Of a DNA stretch of 64,000 nucleotides, positions 28,272 through 38,285 are shown in pieces. Origin of the DNA: Bacillus pumilus (GTDB lineage: Bacteria > Bacillota > Bacilli > Bacillales > Bacillaceae); NCBI RefSeq assembly GCF_900186955.1, contig NZ_LT906438.1:2232001-2296000 (forward strand). The letters are read 5' to 3'. A program made the translations under genes and the position numbers. The notes below the pieces were generated by a model. It did not search any database. It saw nothing but the letters and a program-made list of their open reading frames with translations, and was not told where the DNA came from. Position 1 is the stretch's first letter. The number at the start of each line of letters is the position of its first letter.

Positions 28272-29165
28272 TTACTGATTCTTAATTTTATCTAGTAAGC
28301 CTTCGTCAAATTGCTTTTCTTTTAGCATTGCAATTTCGAATTTGTAAGGTGGCTTTTTATTCTTTTTATCTTCACCTACATAAGGCGTTTCTAAGATTTT
28401 GGGCACATCTTGAAGCTGCGGATGATGCACAATATTGTTCAGTGCATCGAAGCCAATTTCACCAAAGCCGATATTTTCATGTCGGTCTTTTCTTGCGCCT
28501 TGTACGTTTTTACTGTCATTAATATGAAGAACCTTGATTCGGTCAATACCAATGATTCGATCAAATTCTTCTAACACCCCATCAAAGTCAGTCACAATCG
28601 GATAACCAGCATCGTGTGTGTGACACGTATCAAAGCAGACAGAAAGTGCTTCGTTATGTGTCACTCCGTCGATAATTTGGGCAAGCTCTTCAAAGCTTCT
28701 TCCGCACTCTGATCCTTTGCCAGCCATTGTTTCAAGTGCAATTTGAACCTTTTGCCCTTTTACGATGACTTCGTTTAAACCTTCAATGATTTTTTGGATT
28801 CCTGCTTCTGGTCCTGCTCCGACATGTGCACCTGGGTGGAGAACAATCTGCCTCGCACCTAGCGCTTCTGTACGTTCAATCTCAGAGCGAAGGAAGTCCA
28901 CACCAAGCTCAAAGGTCGCTGGATTGACGGTGTTCCCAATATTAATAATATATGGTGCATGCACGACGATATCTGTCATACCATGCTCTTTCATATGCGC
29001 TTGTCCAGCTTCAATATTGAGGTCTTCAATTTTTTTACGGCGCGTATTTTGCGGTGCACCTGTATAAATCATAAACGTATTCGAACCATAAGAGGCAGCT
29101 TCTTGACTCGCTGCAAGAAGCATATGTTTTCCGCTCATGGATACATGTGAACCAATCTTCAACAA
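28272..29165 (-). CDS. nfo: Type IV apurinic/apyrimidinic endonuclease Nfo
   Basis: This 297-residue endonuclease IV homologue cleaves abasic sites in DNA. Family segments are clear: [10 protein letters not shown] at the start, [31 protein letters not shown] and HINDSKN, which carry the trinuclear zinc ligands. In B. subtilis it protects spores. The start is TTG at 29165 or the adjacent TTG at 29162, after AGGGGG. It is 9 nt behind cshB and likely cotranscribed. Confidence 0.94.
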   Translation of the reverse strand: MLKIGSHVSMSGKHMLLAASQEAASYGSNTFMIYTGAPQNTRRKKIEDLNIEAGQAHMKEHGMTDIVVHAPYIINIGNTVNPATFELGVDFLRSEIERTEALGARQIVLHPGAHVGAGPEAGIQKIIEGLNEVIVKGQKVQIALETMAGKGSECGRSFEELAQIIDGVTHNEALSVCFDTCHTHDAGYPIVTDFDGVLEEFDRIIGIDRIKVLHINDSKNVQGARKDRHENIGFGEIGFDALNNIVHHPQLQDVPKILETPYVGEDKKNKKPPYKFEIAMLKEKQFDEGLLDKIKNQ

Positions 29166-29174
29166 TGTTTCCCC

Positions 29175-30494
29175 CTACTTTCCATTACGCTTTGACTTTC
29201 TACGTTCCTGTCTTTTGATTTTGTCCATCTCACGTGTCATTTTCTTTTTATATCCAGGTTTGACGGCTTTCGGTTTTCTCACAAGACGCTTTGCTTTTTC
29301 TTCAATTTCATTAGGTGCTTTTTTACGTCTTTGACGCTTCAAGCGGTCATCTGCATCTCGCCATTCGCCATGAACAATGGTTTTGTTTTCAAACACAACG
29401 CCCATTTTCTCAATTTGAATGAGTGCATCCTCATCAGCAAGCTCATAAATAGTCATCGCAATTCCAGATGAACCAGCTCGAGCCGTTCGACCAACACGGT
29501 GAACATAAAAATCAAGATCAGATGGAAGCTCATAGTTGATCACATGGCTGACACCTTTAATATCAATTCCGCGGGCTGCAAGGTCAGATGCCACAATATA
29601 AGTGAACTCTAAATCATCAATTTGTTTCATCACTTTTTTACGTTCGCGCGGCGTTAATCCGCCATGAAGCACTCCAACTTTCATTCCTTTTTCTTGTAGG
29701 AATGATGCGATTTCATCAACGGTTGTTTTTGTATTGGCAAAAATGATGCCTAAATAAGGCTGTACATTCGTCACCATTTCATGGAGCAATTTTAGCTTGT
29801 CGCGCTGTTTAGATGGGACTAAAATATGCTGGATGTTTTCAGCTGTAATCCGTTTTGGTTCAACATGGGCATATTTTGGATTGTCCATATATTTTTTCAG
29901 GAATGGCTTTAGTTTTTCTGGAATCGTTGCTGAGAACACAAGCATTTGCAGCTGCTCTGGCATTTGTGAACCAATACGGTCCACATCTTCTAAAAAGCCC
30001 ATATCCAGCATTAAATCCGCTTCATCAATGACAAGAGATGTCGCTTTGTAAACGTTCAGCGCCTGCTCATGAATGAGGTCAGCAATACGTCCAGGTGTGC
30101 CGACAACCAAATGCGGCTGGTTTTTTAGCTTTTGAATGGATTTCTGCTTGTCCGTTCCGCCAATGTAAAGCTTTGCTTTAATCTCTTCTTCTGGAGAGGC
30201 CTTCTTTAAGATTGTTTGGGCTTCTTTGAAAATTTGATTGGCTAATTCTCTTGTAGGTGCAGTAATCACAACTTGTACGTGCTCTTTGCTTGGATCAATT
30301 GAATGAATAAGCGGCAATAAGTACGCGTGGGTTTTTCCTGTTCCTGTTTGTGATTGACCAATCACGCTTTCTCCTTTTAACACAGCAGGGATGATTCTTT
30401 TTTGAATATCAGTTGGCTCATAAAAGCCCAGTTCATGAATAGCATCTATAATAAAAGACTTTAATTCATATGTCGTAAATTTTGTTTCGTTCAT
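29175..30494 (-). CDS. cshB: DEAD-box RNA helicase CshB
   Basis: This 439-residue helicase has motif I SQTGTGKT, motif II DEAD (VIDEADLMLDMGF), motif III SAT, and motifs V and VI (ASDLAARGIDI, HRVGRTARAG). A basic C-terminal tail (PGYKKKMTREMDKIKRQERR) likely binds RNA. It is a cold-shock helicase acting in RNA decay and ribosome assembly. AAGGAGTG precedes the ATG. TATAAT near 30536-30541 is a probable -10. Confidence 0.94.
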   Translation of the reverse strand: MNETKFTTYELKSFIIDAIHELGFYEPTDIQKRIIPAVLKGESVIGQSQTGTGKTHAYLLPLIHSIDPSKEHVQVVITAPTRELANQIFKEAQTILKKASPEEEIKAKLYIGGTDKQKSIQKLKNQPHLVVGTPGRIADLIHEQALNVYKATSLVIDEADLMLDMGFLEDVDRIGSQMPEQLQMLVFSATIPEKLKPFLKKYMDNPKYAHVEPKRITAENIQHILVPSKQRDKLKLLHEMVTNVQPYLGIIFANTKTTVDEIASFLQEKGMKVGVLHGGLTPRERKKVMKQIDDLEFTYIVASDLAARGIDIKGVSHVINYELPSDLDFYVHRVGRTARAGSSGIAMTIYELADEDALIQIEKMGVVFENKTIVHGEWRDADDRLKRQRRKKAPNEIEEKAKRLVRKPKAVKPGYKKKMTREMDKIKRQERRKSKRNGK

Positions 30495-30649
30495 GTTTTC
30501 ACTCCTTAAGGCAATGCCTTTTTGCTCATCTCCTCATTATAGCTGATTTTCAGCAAAAAAACCATGTCCGCTTTTCTTACAGGAAACCAATTGATGCTTC
30601 CTTGCATAACCTATGATTAGAAAGAGAATGCAGTAAGGGAGGTACAAGT

Positions 30650-31348
30650 ATGTTAGGGCAAAGGCCTATGGGTGATTTTCAGCCGCACCGTCCCTCACGC
30701 CGGCATCTTGGAAATGGCGGACAGCCCGGAATTTTTCAAAGGAGGCAGCAGGCTCCTATCGAACAGCCTTTTCAAGGGCAAGGCAATCAATTTCAGCAAA
30801 TGATGCCTCGCTCCCCGTCTGTACAGGGAGGCGGTGTACGCGGAATGGGCGGAATTCCAGGAGGCGAAAGCCGTGCACTAGGCGGCGGAGCAGGAATGAA
30901 AGGCTTGCTCTCTAAATTTCTTCCTGGCGCAGGGGGAGCAGGGGTTTCTGGAGGTAGTGCGGGATTACAAGGAATCCAGAGCTTCGCAAATCCTGCAACC
31001 CTCTCAAGCATGTTGGGAAATGTTCAAAAGGTGCTCGGAATGGCGCAGCAATTTACGCCAATGATTCAGCAATACGGTCCTTTAGTCAGAAATTTGCCTG
31101 CGATGATTAAGCTGTACAGCCAGCTTGGCAGTGCAGATGATGATGAAACAAGTACAGATGAAGAACCTAAAGAAATCGGCGAGGAAACAGAAGTGCAAAA
31201 AGAGGTTGCATCAGGAGATGATGAAATAGAAGAAAACGAAGAACCAGAGGACATCCTCGTCAAAAAAGCAGCTCCTCACACATCACCTGCTCCTGAAGCA
31301 AAACCGAAAAAAAGACCTGGCAGCTCTGTTCCAAAACTATATGTCTAG
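30650..31348 (+). CDS. yqfQ: YqfQ (VrrA-like family), low-complexity protein
   Basis: This 232-residue protein has a Gln/Gly/Pro/Arg-rich N-terminal half, a hydrophobic glycine-rich centre (LLSKFLPGAGGAGVSGG) and a helical stretch with FTPMIQQYGPLVRNLPAMIKLY. A long acidic segment (about 160-205) and a basic Pro-rich end follow. It matches the YqfQ/VrrA family, found in Bacillus and thought spore-associated. GGGAGG precedes the ATG. Confidence 0.8.
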   Translation: MLGQRPMGDFQPHRPSRRHLGNGGQPGIFQRRQQAPIEQPFQGQGNQFQQMMPRSPSVQGGGVRGMGGIPGGESRALGGGAGMKGLLSKFLPGAGGAGVSGGSAGLQGIQSFANPATLSSMLGNVQKVLGMAQQFTPMIQQYGPLVRNLPAMIKLYSQLGSADDDETSTDEEPKEIGEETEVQKEVASGDDEIEENEEPEDILVKKAAPHTSPAPEAKPKKRPGSSVPKLYV

Positions 31349-31389
31349 TGATCTTTTAACGGCGAAGTGTCCCCTGCGTATAACAATCT

Positions 31390-31418
31390 TTGATATATAC
31401 GCTTACTTTGGCTATAAT
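31390..31418 (+). promoter_or_regulatory. Sigma-A promoter of ispH
   Basis: TTGATA (31390-31395), 17 nt, and a perfect TATAAT (31413-31418). Transcription should start near 31425, just before a terminator-like hairpin. Confidence 0.8.
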
Positions 31419-31422
31419 GGAA

Positions 31423-31479
31423 GCTAGAGAATGATAAAAAGCCGTTTTTCCACGGCTTTTTATATTGTTCTTCTCTAGC
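31423..31479 (+). ncRNA. Structured ispH leader with terminator-like hairpin
   Basis: AAAAAGCCG (31436-31444) and CGGCTTTTT (31453-31461) form a 9-bp hairpin ending in a T run. It is nested in an outer perfect pairing of GCTAGAGAA (31423-31431) with TTCTCTAGC (31471-31479). The hairpin lies about 11 nt downstream of the predicted start of transcription and 45 nt before ispH. It may be the terminator of yqfQ, an attenuator of ispH, or a 5'-protecting stem. Confidence 0.55.
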
Positions 31480-31506
31480 AGCACTTCCCTACAGGAGGAC
31501 GAATAA

Positions 31507-32451
31507 ATGAATGTAATTAAAATTTCGCCGCGTGGCTATTGCTATGGCGTTGTAGATGCAATGGTCATTGCTAAAAATGCCGCACTTGATAAAAACTTGC
31601 CACGCCCAATTTATATATTAGGTATGATTGTGCACAACAAACACGTGACAGATGCCTTCGAAGAAGATGGGATCTACACACTGGACGGCCCAAACCGCTT
31701 GGACATTTTAAAGCAGGTTGAAAGCGGAACAGTTATTTTCACTGCTCACGGCGTTTCACCTGAGGTTCGTCAAATTGCAGAAGAAAAAGGTCTTGTCGCC
31801 ATTGATGCAACCTGTCCCGATGTAACGAAAACACATGAACTCATTTCAGAGAAAACAGCCGATGGGTATGACATTATTTATATCGGAAAAAAAGGTCATC
31901 CTGAGCCAGAGGGAGCTGTCGGAGTAGCCCCTGACAAGGTGCATCTTGTCGAATCAGAAGCGGACATTGAGGCGCTCGATTTAACATCAGATAAATTGCT
32001 TATCACCAATCAGACAACGATGTCTCAGTGGGATGTCCACGATCTGATGGAGCTCATAAAAGAGAAATATCCTCACGTCGAGTACCATCAAGAAATTTGT
32101 CTTGCGACACAAGTACGTCAGGAAGCTGTATCTCAGCAAGCTGGCCAAGCCGATCTTACCATTGTTGTCGGCGATCCAAAAAGTAATAACTCCAACCGTC
32201 TGGCACAAGTGTCAATGGAGATTGCTGGAACGCAGGCTTACCGTATTGGTGACCTAAGTGAGCTCAAGCTGGAGTGGCTGCAAGGCGTAAATACCGTTGC
32301 CATTACTGCTGGCGCTTCTACACCAACGCCTATTACAAAAGAAGTTATCCGTTTCTTAGAAAACTACGAGCCGGATGATGAATCAACTTGGAAGATTGAA
32401 CGATCGGTTCCTCTTTCGAAAATACTACCGCGCGTGAAAACAAAGAAATAA
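31507..32451 (+). CDS. ispH: 4-hydroxy-3-methylbut-2-enyl diphosphate reductase IspH
   Basis: This 314-residue iron-sulfur enzyme makes IPP and DMAPP from HMBPP, the last MEP-pathway step. Cluster cysteines are C12, C103 and C198. Substrate-site H43, H81, H131 and E133 (GHPEPEG) are present, and SNNSNR is the conserved serine/asparagine loop. AGGAGG precedes the ATG. Confidence 0.96.
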   Translation: MNVIKISPRGYCYGVVDAMVIAKNAALDKNLPRPIYILGMIVHNKHVTDAFEEDGIYTLDGPNRLDILKQVESGTVIFTAHGVSPEVRQIAEEKGLVAIDATCPDVTKTHELISEKTADGYDIIYIGKKGHPEPEGAVGVAPDKVHLVESEADIEALDLTSDKLLITNQTTMSQWDVHDLMELIKEKYPHVEYHQEICLATQVRQEAVSQQAGQADLTIVVGDPKSNNSNRLAQVSMEIAGTQAYRIGDLSELKLEWLQGVNTVAITAGASTPTPITKEVIRFLENYEPDDESTWKIERSVPLSKILPRVKTKK

Positions 32452-32483
32452 ACGTCAGAGCTTCTATGCTCTGACGTTTTTTT
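32452..32483 (+). terminator. Terminator of ispH
   Basis: ACGTCAGAGC and GCTCTGACGT form a perfect 10-bp stem with a 6-nt loop and seven T. It may also serve the converging yqfO. Confidence 0.9.
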
Positions 32484-32485
32484 GT

Positions 32486-33607
32486 TTACATAAATTGAAA
32501 TGGATTTGTGTTTGATTCAGAAACAAAGAGCTGTACATCATACTTTTTCTCTGAACATAGCGATTGAAGCTTCGCCTTTACGCCCTCTTTCATCATCTTT
32601 TCTGCATAATGCCCTGGGTCCACTACGTTCAGCCCGAGCATCATGGCATCATGGGCGACATGGAAATAAAGATCCCCTGTCACATACACATCAGCACCCA
32701 TTCTTTTTGCTTGATGAATGTATTTATTTCCGTCTCCGCCAAGCACAGCTACTTTTTTCACAACAGCGTCCTGATCACCTACAAAGCGAGCACCATTTAC
32801 ATCCAGCTTTGTCTTCACAAATCGCGCGAAGTCTCCAAGGGTCATAGGCTCTCTTAGCTCCCCTATACGGCCAAGCCCTTTTTGAATAGGAGGAAGGTCT
32901 GTCGTGTGTACACTATAAGCGACTTCTTCATAAGGATGTGCTTTGATCATTTCACGAATGACTTGTTTTTCAATACTTGCCGGGAAAATGGTTTCAATCC
33001 GTACTTCTTTAACAAATTCCAATTGACCGGTCTCACCAATGAACGGGTCCGCATCTTCTGATGGCAAAAAGCTGCCTGTCCCTTCATTTGAAAACGCACA
33101 ATGGCTGTAGTTGCCAATATGGCCGGCGCCCGCATTTCCTAAAGCTGTCCGGATGGCTTCTTCAAATTCCTGCGGGACATAGAGGGCAAGCTGTTTGATT
33201 TGATCTTCATATGTCGGGACTAACACACTTGTTTCTTCAAGCTCTAAAGCCTCCGCAAGCAAGTCATTGACTCCTCCATCAGCCACATCTAAATTCGTAT
33301 GTGCCACATATACTGCAATATCATGTTTGATGCATTTCTCAATGATTCGTCCAGCTGGCTGATCTGTCGCTACATGTTTTAACGGACGGAAGATCGGCGG
33401 ATGGTGAGCAATCATGAGATCCACATTTTTTTCGATCGCCTCATCTACCACATTCTCTAGTACATCTAAGGTGATCATGACATTGTTTACCTTTTTATTT
33501 AACGTCCCAATCTGGAGACCGATTTTGTCACCTTCCATGGCATATGCCTTTGGTGAAAATTGTTCAAATAATTGGATGATTTCATGTCCGTTTACTGTTT
33601 TAGCCAA
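32486..33607 (-). CDS. yqfO: NIF3-family (DUF34) metal-binding protein YqfO
   Basis: This 373-residue NIF3-like protein has an inserted central PII/CutA-like domain (about 130-235). The conserved metal site residues are seen in MIAHHPPIF (N-terminal part) and GDLYFHVAHDA (C-terminal part). Members are called GTP cyclohydrolase I type 2 in databases, but the biochemical role is unsettled. The start is TTG at 33607, 9 nt after AAGGAGG, overlapping trmK by 8 nt. Confidence 0.9.
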   Translation of the reverse strand: MAKTVNGHEIIQLFEQFSPKAYAMEGDKIGLQIGTLNKKVNNVMITLDVLENVVDEAIEKNVDLMIAHHPPIFRPLKHVATDQPAGRIIEKCIKHDIAVYVAHTNLDVADGGVNDLLAEALELEETSVLVPTYEDQIKQLALYVPQEFEEAIRTALGNAGAGHIGNYSHCAFSNEGTGSFLPSEDADPFIGETGQLEFVKEVRIETIFPASIEKQVIREMIKAHPYEEVAYSVHTTDLPPIQKGLGRIGELREPMTLGDFARFVKTKLDVNGARFVGDQDAVVKKVAVLGGDGNKYIHQAKRMGADVYVTGDLYFHVAHDAMMLGLNVVDPGHYAEKMMKEGVKAKLQSLCSEKKYDVQLFVSESNTNPFQFM

Positions 33608-34316
33608 CAGTCAAAACCTCCTTTAGAATCTTTATTTTTACATGCAGCTCTTCAAGACGCTCCTTGTTCTCTTCTGTTCGCGCTGCCTGCTGAATTTGAC
33701 TTTCTATCTTCTCCATATGCTGAAGCTCTTGCATCCACTTGCGCCGGAAGACTTCATTTTGCTCTTTCGCAAGAAACGGACCAACTAGCATGCCTGTTTC
33801 AATTGACATCCCTTCATAGGCTTTATCTTTGTCGCCTTTTTCGGCGATGATGATTTCGTATATTTTGCCATCCTCTTCTAAAATGACTTCACCCATCAAT
33901 TCATACCCCTCTTGATAGAGCCATAAACGAATGTGGTGAGCATGGATATTCGGCTGAAGAATAAGCCTTTCATGGCCTGTGAGCTTATGCTTGCCGTCAT
34001 GTAAAATGCTTGCGATGAGTGCTCCGCCCATACCTGCAATCGTTACAGCATTCACTTCGCCCTTTTCAATGACTTCAAGACCATTACCTTTTCTGACCGA
34101 GATCTGGTCATCTAATTCAAGTCTATGTACTTGCTGCTTCGCCGATTGAAGCGGTCCTTCTGTAATTTCACCAGCAACCGCTTTTACTGCTTTTTGATGC
34201 AGGATTGCATAGCACGGCAAATAGGCATGATCTGAGCCGATATCAGCAAAGACAGCCTCATGTGGTAAAAAGTCTGCGACTCTTTTTAATCGTTTTGATA
34301 AATTCATTTCATTCAT
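33600..34316 (-). CDS. trmK: tRNA (adenine22-N1)-methyltransferase TrmK
   Basis: This 238-residue SAM-dependent enzyme methylates A22 of tRNA. The SAM motif is VFADIGSDHAYLP, followed by AITIAGMGGALI-like motif IV and a C-terminal coiled coil. The start at 34316 (MNEMNLSKRL) follows AAGTAGTGAT with 4 nt; a GTG at 34325 is less likely. It overlaps yqfO, so the two are cotranscribed. Confidence 0.92.
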   Translation of the reverse strand: MNEMNLSKRLKRVADFLPHEAVFADIGSDHAYLPCYAILHQKAVKAVAGEITEGPLQSAKQQVHRLELDDQISVRKGNGLEVIEKGEVNAVTIAGMGGALIASILHDGKHKLTGHERLILQPNIHAHHIRLWLYQEGYELMGEVILEEDGKIYEIIIAEKGDKDKAYEGMSIETGMLVGPFLAKEQNEVFRRKWMQELQHMEKIESQIQQAARTEENKERLEELHVKIKILKEVLTVG

Positions 34317-34364
34317 ACGTATCACTACTTTTCTTTAATGTTCATACTTGTCTATCTTATATAA

Positions 34365-34393
34365 ATTATGGACTTTTTAAAAGTCGTTTTCAA
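34365..34393 (-). promoter_or_regulatory. trmK promoter with palindromic spacer
   Basis: TTGAAA (34388-34393) and CATAAT (34365-34370) are 17 nt apart on the minus strand. The spacer holds a perfect 7-1-7 palindrome, GACTTTTTAAAAGTC (34371-34385), placed like an operator. Confidence 0.55.
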
Positions 34394-34397
34394 ATGA

Positions 34398-34428
34398 AAA
34401 AAGCTCTTCTGATCAAAAAGAGCTTTTT
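34398..34428 (-). terminator. Terminator of cccA
   Basis: AAAAAGCTCTT and AAGAGCTTTTT pair over 11 bp, with T runs on both sides. It immediately precedes the trmK promoter. Confidence 0.88.
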
Positions 34429-34436
34429 GCGTAACA

Positions 34437-34796
34437 TTATTTAATTTTGGATACCCATTCTGACATTTCATCGAGCTTTTCATTCGGGATTAGCCCGCCT
34501 GGCATCCCGTTGCCGCCTTCTTGAATTTTCTTCTTGATGTCTGCTACTTCAAGCTTGTCTCCAACACCTTTTAATGCAGGACCTGCACCGCCTTCATAGT
34601 TTTCCCCGTGACAACTCAGACAGTTTTGCTTATACAATTCTTCCGGCGTCGCATTCGCTGTTTCTTCTTGCTTTTGCTCCTCGCCTCCAGAGGCGATTTT
34701 GTCTTCATCTTTCAGCCCCTTCATTGATAAGAAAAAAGTGAGTCCAATACCTAAAATGGCAATCAATAAAAATGGTATAAGTGGATTCCGTTTCAT
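34437..34796 (-). CDS. cccA: Cytochrome c550 CccA
   Basis: This 119-residue membrane-anchored cytochrome has one N-terminal helix (PFLLIAILGIGLTFFLS), then an outward-facing domain. The haem site is C59-L-S-C62-H63, and M98 in GNGMPGG is the likely sixth ligand. It is a respiratory electron carrier. Start at 34796 (MKRNPLIPF), 9 nt after GGGGAGG; upstream in-frame ATG codons lie on or before that site. Confidence 0.95.
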   Translation of the reverse strand: MKRNPLIPFLLIAILGIGLTFFLSMKGLKDEDKIASGGEEQKQEETANATPEELYKQNCLSCHGENYEGGAGPALKGVGDKLEVADIKKKIQEGGNGMPGGLIPNEKLDEMSEWVSKIK

Positions 34797-34850
34797 TTCT
34801 TTCATCCTCCCCTTTGTGAAAACCCCTTTAAGACTATACAAACAATTCTA

Positions 34851-34878
34851 ATTCTACTTTAATTTTACAAAAAGTAAA
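34851..34878 (-). promoter_or_regulatory. Candidate promoter of cccA
   Basis: TTTACT (34873-34878) and TAGAAT (34851-34856) lie 16 nt apart on the minus strand, in a very AT-rich stretch. The rest of 34797-35070 holds no gene or other clear signal. Confidence 0.4.
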
Positions 34879-35070
34879 CGAATTATGATACAAAACTTTG
34901 GTCAAGTTCACAGATTAGACAAAAATGATGCAAAGATGAGAAATGAAGCCTTCAGCACATTTTGATGTATTTTTTATACATCTTTTCTCTAAGAACGTTG
35001 CAAATTTATTATTTATTCAGTAAAATATAATCAGATTGAAAAAAGCGTTTTCATTTTTGATGAAGAAAGA

Positions 35071-35092
35071 ACGGATCTCTTTCAAGATCCGT
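35071..35092 (-). terminator. Terminator-like hairpin after sigA
   Basis: ACGGATCT and AGATCCGT pair over 8 bp. The T tail is weak (TCTTTCTTC). Confidence 0.6.
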
Positions 35093-35099
35093 CCAGTTT

Positions 35100-36221
35100 C
35101 TACTCTAAGAAGTCTTTTAATCGTTTACTTCTGCTTGGGTGTCTTAATTTACGCAGAGCTTTCGCTTCAATTTGGCGGATACGCTCTCTTGTGACGCCGA
35201 ACACCTTTCCAACCTCTTCTAACGTACGTGTTCTTCCGTCATCTAGTCCGAAACGTAGTCTCAGTACATTTTCTTCACGGTCCGTTAGCGTGTCTAGTAC
35301 ATCTTCAAGCTGCTCTTTTAACAATTCGTATGCAGCATGGTCAGATGGAGATGTCGCCTCTTGGTCTTCAATAAAATCACCAAGGTGCGAGTCATCTTCT
35401 TCACCAATAGGTGTTTCTAAAGATACTGGCTCTTGTGCAATTTTAAGAATTTCTCTAACCTTTTCTGGCGTTAAATCCATGTCTTCAGCAATTTCCTCTG
35501 GCGTTGGTTCTCTGCCTAGGTCTTGCAGAAGCTGTCTTTGAACACGGATCAATTTATTAATGGTTTCTACCATATGAACCGGGATCCTGATTGTTCTTGC
35601 CTGATCGGCAATCGCACGCGTGATCGCCTGTCTAATCCACCAAGTCGCATATGTTGAGAATTTGTATCCTTTGCGGTAATCAAACTTCTCAACTGCCTTC
35701 ATAAGACCCATGTTTCCTTCTTGAATCAAGTCAAGGAACAGCATACCACGTCCGACGTAGCGTTTCGCGATGCTGACAACGAGACGAAGGTTTGCTTCCG
35801 CTAATCTTCTTTTTGATTCCTCATCGCCTTCTTCGATCTTTTGAGCATACGTAATTTCTTCTTTAGCAGATAACAAATTGACGCGTCCGATTTCTTTTAA
35901 GTACATACGAACAGGATCATTAATTTTGACACCTGGTGGTACGCTTAAATCATTTAGGTCAAATTCTTCTTCTGCTTTAGCCAACTGCTGAACATTTGGG
36001 TCTTCTGTCTCTTCGTTCTCACTAATGAGCTCTACACCCTGTTCGCCTAAATATTCATAGTATTCATCCATTTGGTCTGATTCAATTTCAAAGCTAGACA
36101 TACGCTCTGCAATTTCTTCGTATGTTAAAACGCCCCGTTTTTTACCCGTTTCAGTGAGCTTATCTCTCACCTGTTCAAAGGTTAATTCAGTTTCGGTTTC
36201 GTGGGCTTGTTTATCAGCCAT
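35100..36221 (-). CDS. sigA: RNA polymerase primary sigma factor SigA
   Basis: The vegetative sigma factor has 373 residues. An acidic region 1.1 is followed by region 1.2 ([13 protein letters not shown]). Regions 2.3-2.4 carry [20 protein letters not shown]. Region 3 follows, and region 4.2 is [20 protein letters not shown]. The start [13 protein letters not shown] at 36221 follows AAGGAGG. The frame stays open upstream to 36386, but those codons lack a ribosome site and any sigma homology. It is the last gene of the yqxD-dnaG-sigA operon. Confidence 0.97.
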   Translation of the reverse strand: MADKQAHETETELTFEQVRDKLTETGKKRGVLTYEEIAERMSSFEIESDQMDEYYEYLGEQGVELISENEETEDPNVQQLAKAEEEFDLNDLSVPPGVKINDPVRMYLKEIGRVNLLSAKEEITYAQKIEEGDEESKRRLAEANLRLVVSIAKRYVGRGMLFLDLIQEGNMGLMKAVEKFDYRKGYKFSTYATWWIRQAITRAIADQARTIRIPVHMVETINKLIRVQRQLLQDLGREPTPEEIAEDMDLTPEKVREILKIAQEPVSLETPIGEEDDSHLGDFIEDQEATSPSDHAAYELLKEQLEDVLDTLTDREENVLRLRFGLDDGRTRTLEEVGKVFGVTRERIRQIEAKALRKLRHPSRSKRLKDFLE

Positions 36222-36422
36222 TATGGATCCCTCCTTCCAAAGCTTGCAACGAATTCTAAAGTAACTTGCGATTTGCTTCCGCTCTGCTTTTCTCTCTTTA
36301 TCAAACAGATGAGCAAATAGGAATAAAATAAAAAATGATGAAGGCAAGATGCTTGCGGTCTTATGCTCCTCCCGTAAAGGATTCATTGCCAGCCGTAAGT
36401 CTTGTCATAAATATTAGACGTT

Positions 36423-38252
36423 TTACTTCAGCGAACGGTTCAACTGAACAATTTCTTTTGCAAGTGTTGCCGCTTTGAAGAAATCTTTTTGCCTCTCCGC
36501 TTCTGCACGTTCTAGTTCTTTTTCCTTTATCATTGACAAATTCCGATGATTCAACACTTTTTTTACATAATCACTTAATTCAGCTTCACTTAGTTCGTCT
36601 CCAACTTGAATCATGAATATATCCGTCAGAAGCTGATTGATGATATCATCTTCTATACGGTTCATCAGGTGCTGCGGCGTTGGTTCTTTGCCTTCTTCAT
36701 ACAAAGCATAAATGTACGTGGCCAGCGCCCTGTGAGAATCTATATTAAATTCAATCCCTACTCTGTCAAGTACTTTTCGGATCACGTCATCGCTTTTTAA
36801 CATATGAGCAAGCAGCATTCGCTCTGCATTTTCATATGCTGGCCGCAGACGCTTTCTTCGTACCTGTGTTGACAGATGTGCACGCCGTTTTTCAAGCCCG
36901 CTTTCTTCCTGCGTGCTTTTGTCTTCTTGACGCTGCTGTTTTTCAAACAGCTCCAGTTGTTCCTTTAATGAATCAAGTGAGATCGAGAACTCTCCAGCAA
37001 GCTGTTTCATGTAAATCTCTTGTTCCAAGGAACCGTTTAATCGGCTAATTTCTCGGAGTACCTGCTTCATATAAGTAAGCCGGTCTCCTTCATCAGATAA
37101 ATTCTTTCCCCTACGGAAAAAGTTCATCTTAAAAGTCATTAATGTCACACTTGCATCTATGATGTCATTCCTAAATTTCTCGCCACCATATTTACGAATG
37201 TAATCATCTGGATCAAGTCCATCTGGTATCATGGCAACGCGAACTTTACATCCTCTTTTTCCAAGCAAATCTGATGCTTTCATGGTGGCTTCATAACCGG
37301 CCGTGTCAGAGTCATAGCAAAGAATGATCTCTTCTACGTTCCGTCTGAGAAGTTTTACGTGCTCTTCTGTTAGAGACGTACCCATTGTTGCAACACTTTC
37401 GCCGACACCTGATGTGACAGCTGAAATGACGTCAGCAAATCCTTCGAAAAGAACCGCCCGTTCGCGTTTTCGAATATGCATACGCGCGTCATGAAAGTGA
37501 TAAAGCAGCTTACTTTTATGAAAAAGTGGCGTTTCAGGACTATTCATATACTTAGGCTGCTGATCACCAAGCGATCTTCCGGAAAAAGCGATGACTGTCC
37601 CGTGATGATCATGAATGGGAAACATCACACGATCCCTAAAGCGGTCAAAAAAGCCTGTTCCGTTTTCACGTTGAATCAAAAGACCGGCCTTCTCCATCAT
37701 CACAGGATCAAACCCTCGCTTTTCTAAAAACTTGGTCACGAAATCCCAAGAGTCAAGAGCATATCCGATCTCAAACTTGGCAATTGTTTCATCTGTAAAG
37801 CCTCTCGCCCGTAAATAATCGAGTGCATTTTGACCTTCCTTTGTATTTACCAGCAAATGGTGGTAAAATTTCTTAAGAAGCTCATGCGCTTCAATCATTT
37901 TATGATCTGCAGTGTCCTCTTGCTGTGAGGAGATGATCTGAGCATTTGCTACATGATCAGGCAAATCAATATGGTACTTATCAGCAATATGTGAAACGGC
38001 TTCAATAAATGAGTAGCCTTCCATTTGTCTGAGGAACGAAAATACATTACCTCCTGCACCACAGCCAAAACAATGGAAGATTTGCTTATCTGCTGAAACA
38101 GAGAATGAAGGAGTATTTTCACCATGGAATGGACAAAGACCGAAATAATTTCGACCTTGCTTTCTAAGCTGTACGTATTCTCCAATCACTTCGACAATGT
38201 CTGCGTTTTTTTGGATTTGCTCCAAAAGTTCATCTGGTATACGTTTGCTCAT
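36423..38252 (-). CDS. dnaG: DNA primase DnaG
   Basis: The primase has 609 residues and makes RNA primers at the fork. The N-terminal zinc-binding domain has C40, H43, C61 and C64. The TOPRIM centre includes [13 protein letters not shown] with the metal-binding acidic residues. The C-terminal part (about 450-609) is the helicase-interaction domain. CGGAGTG precedes the ATG. Confidence 0.97.
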   Translation of the reverse strand: MSKRIPDELLEQIQKNADIVEVIGEYVQLRKQGRNYFGLCPFHGENTPSFSVSADKQIFHCFGCGAGGNVFSFLRQMEGYSFIEAVSHIADKYHIDLPDHVANAQIISSQQEDTADHKMIEAHELLKKFYHHLLVNTKEGQNALDYLRARGFTDETIAKFEIGYALDSWDFVTKFLEKRGFDPVMMEKAGLLIQRENGTGFFDRFRDRVMFPIHDHHGTVIAFSGRSLGDQQPKYMNSPETPLFHKSKLLYHFHDARMHIRKRERAVLFEGFADVISAVTSGVGESVATMGTSLTEEHVKLLRRNVEEIILCYDSDTAGYEATMKASDLLGKRGCKVRVAMIPDGLDPDDYIRKYGGEKFRNDIIDASVTLMTFKMNFFRRGKNLSDEGDRLTYMKQVLREISRLNGSLEQEIYMKQLAGEFSISLDSLKEQLELFEKQQRQEDKSTQEESGLEKRRAHLSTQVRRKRLRPAYENAERMLLAHMLKSDDVIRKVLDRVGIEFNIDSHRALATYIYALYEEGKEPTPQHLMNRIEDDIINQLLTDIFMIQVGDELSEAELSDYVKKVLNHRNLSMIKEKELERAEAERQKDFFKAATLAKEIVQLNRSLK

Positions 38253-38285
38253 CCTAATAACACTCCGTCGTACATTATTCGCCTT

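Noticed and set aside
36240..36300. Possible sigma-H promoter between dnaG and sigA (AGAATT near 36255)
   Set aside because: No AGGA-type -35 at the right distance was found.
36222..36386. In-frame N-terminal extension of sigA
   Set aside because: The frame is open by chance. No ribosome site at 36386, no sigma homology, and a perfect AAGGAGG sits before the ATG at 36221.
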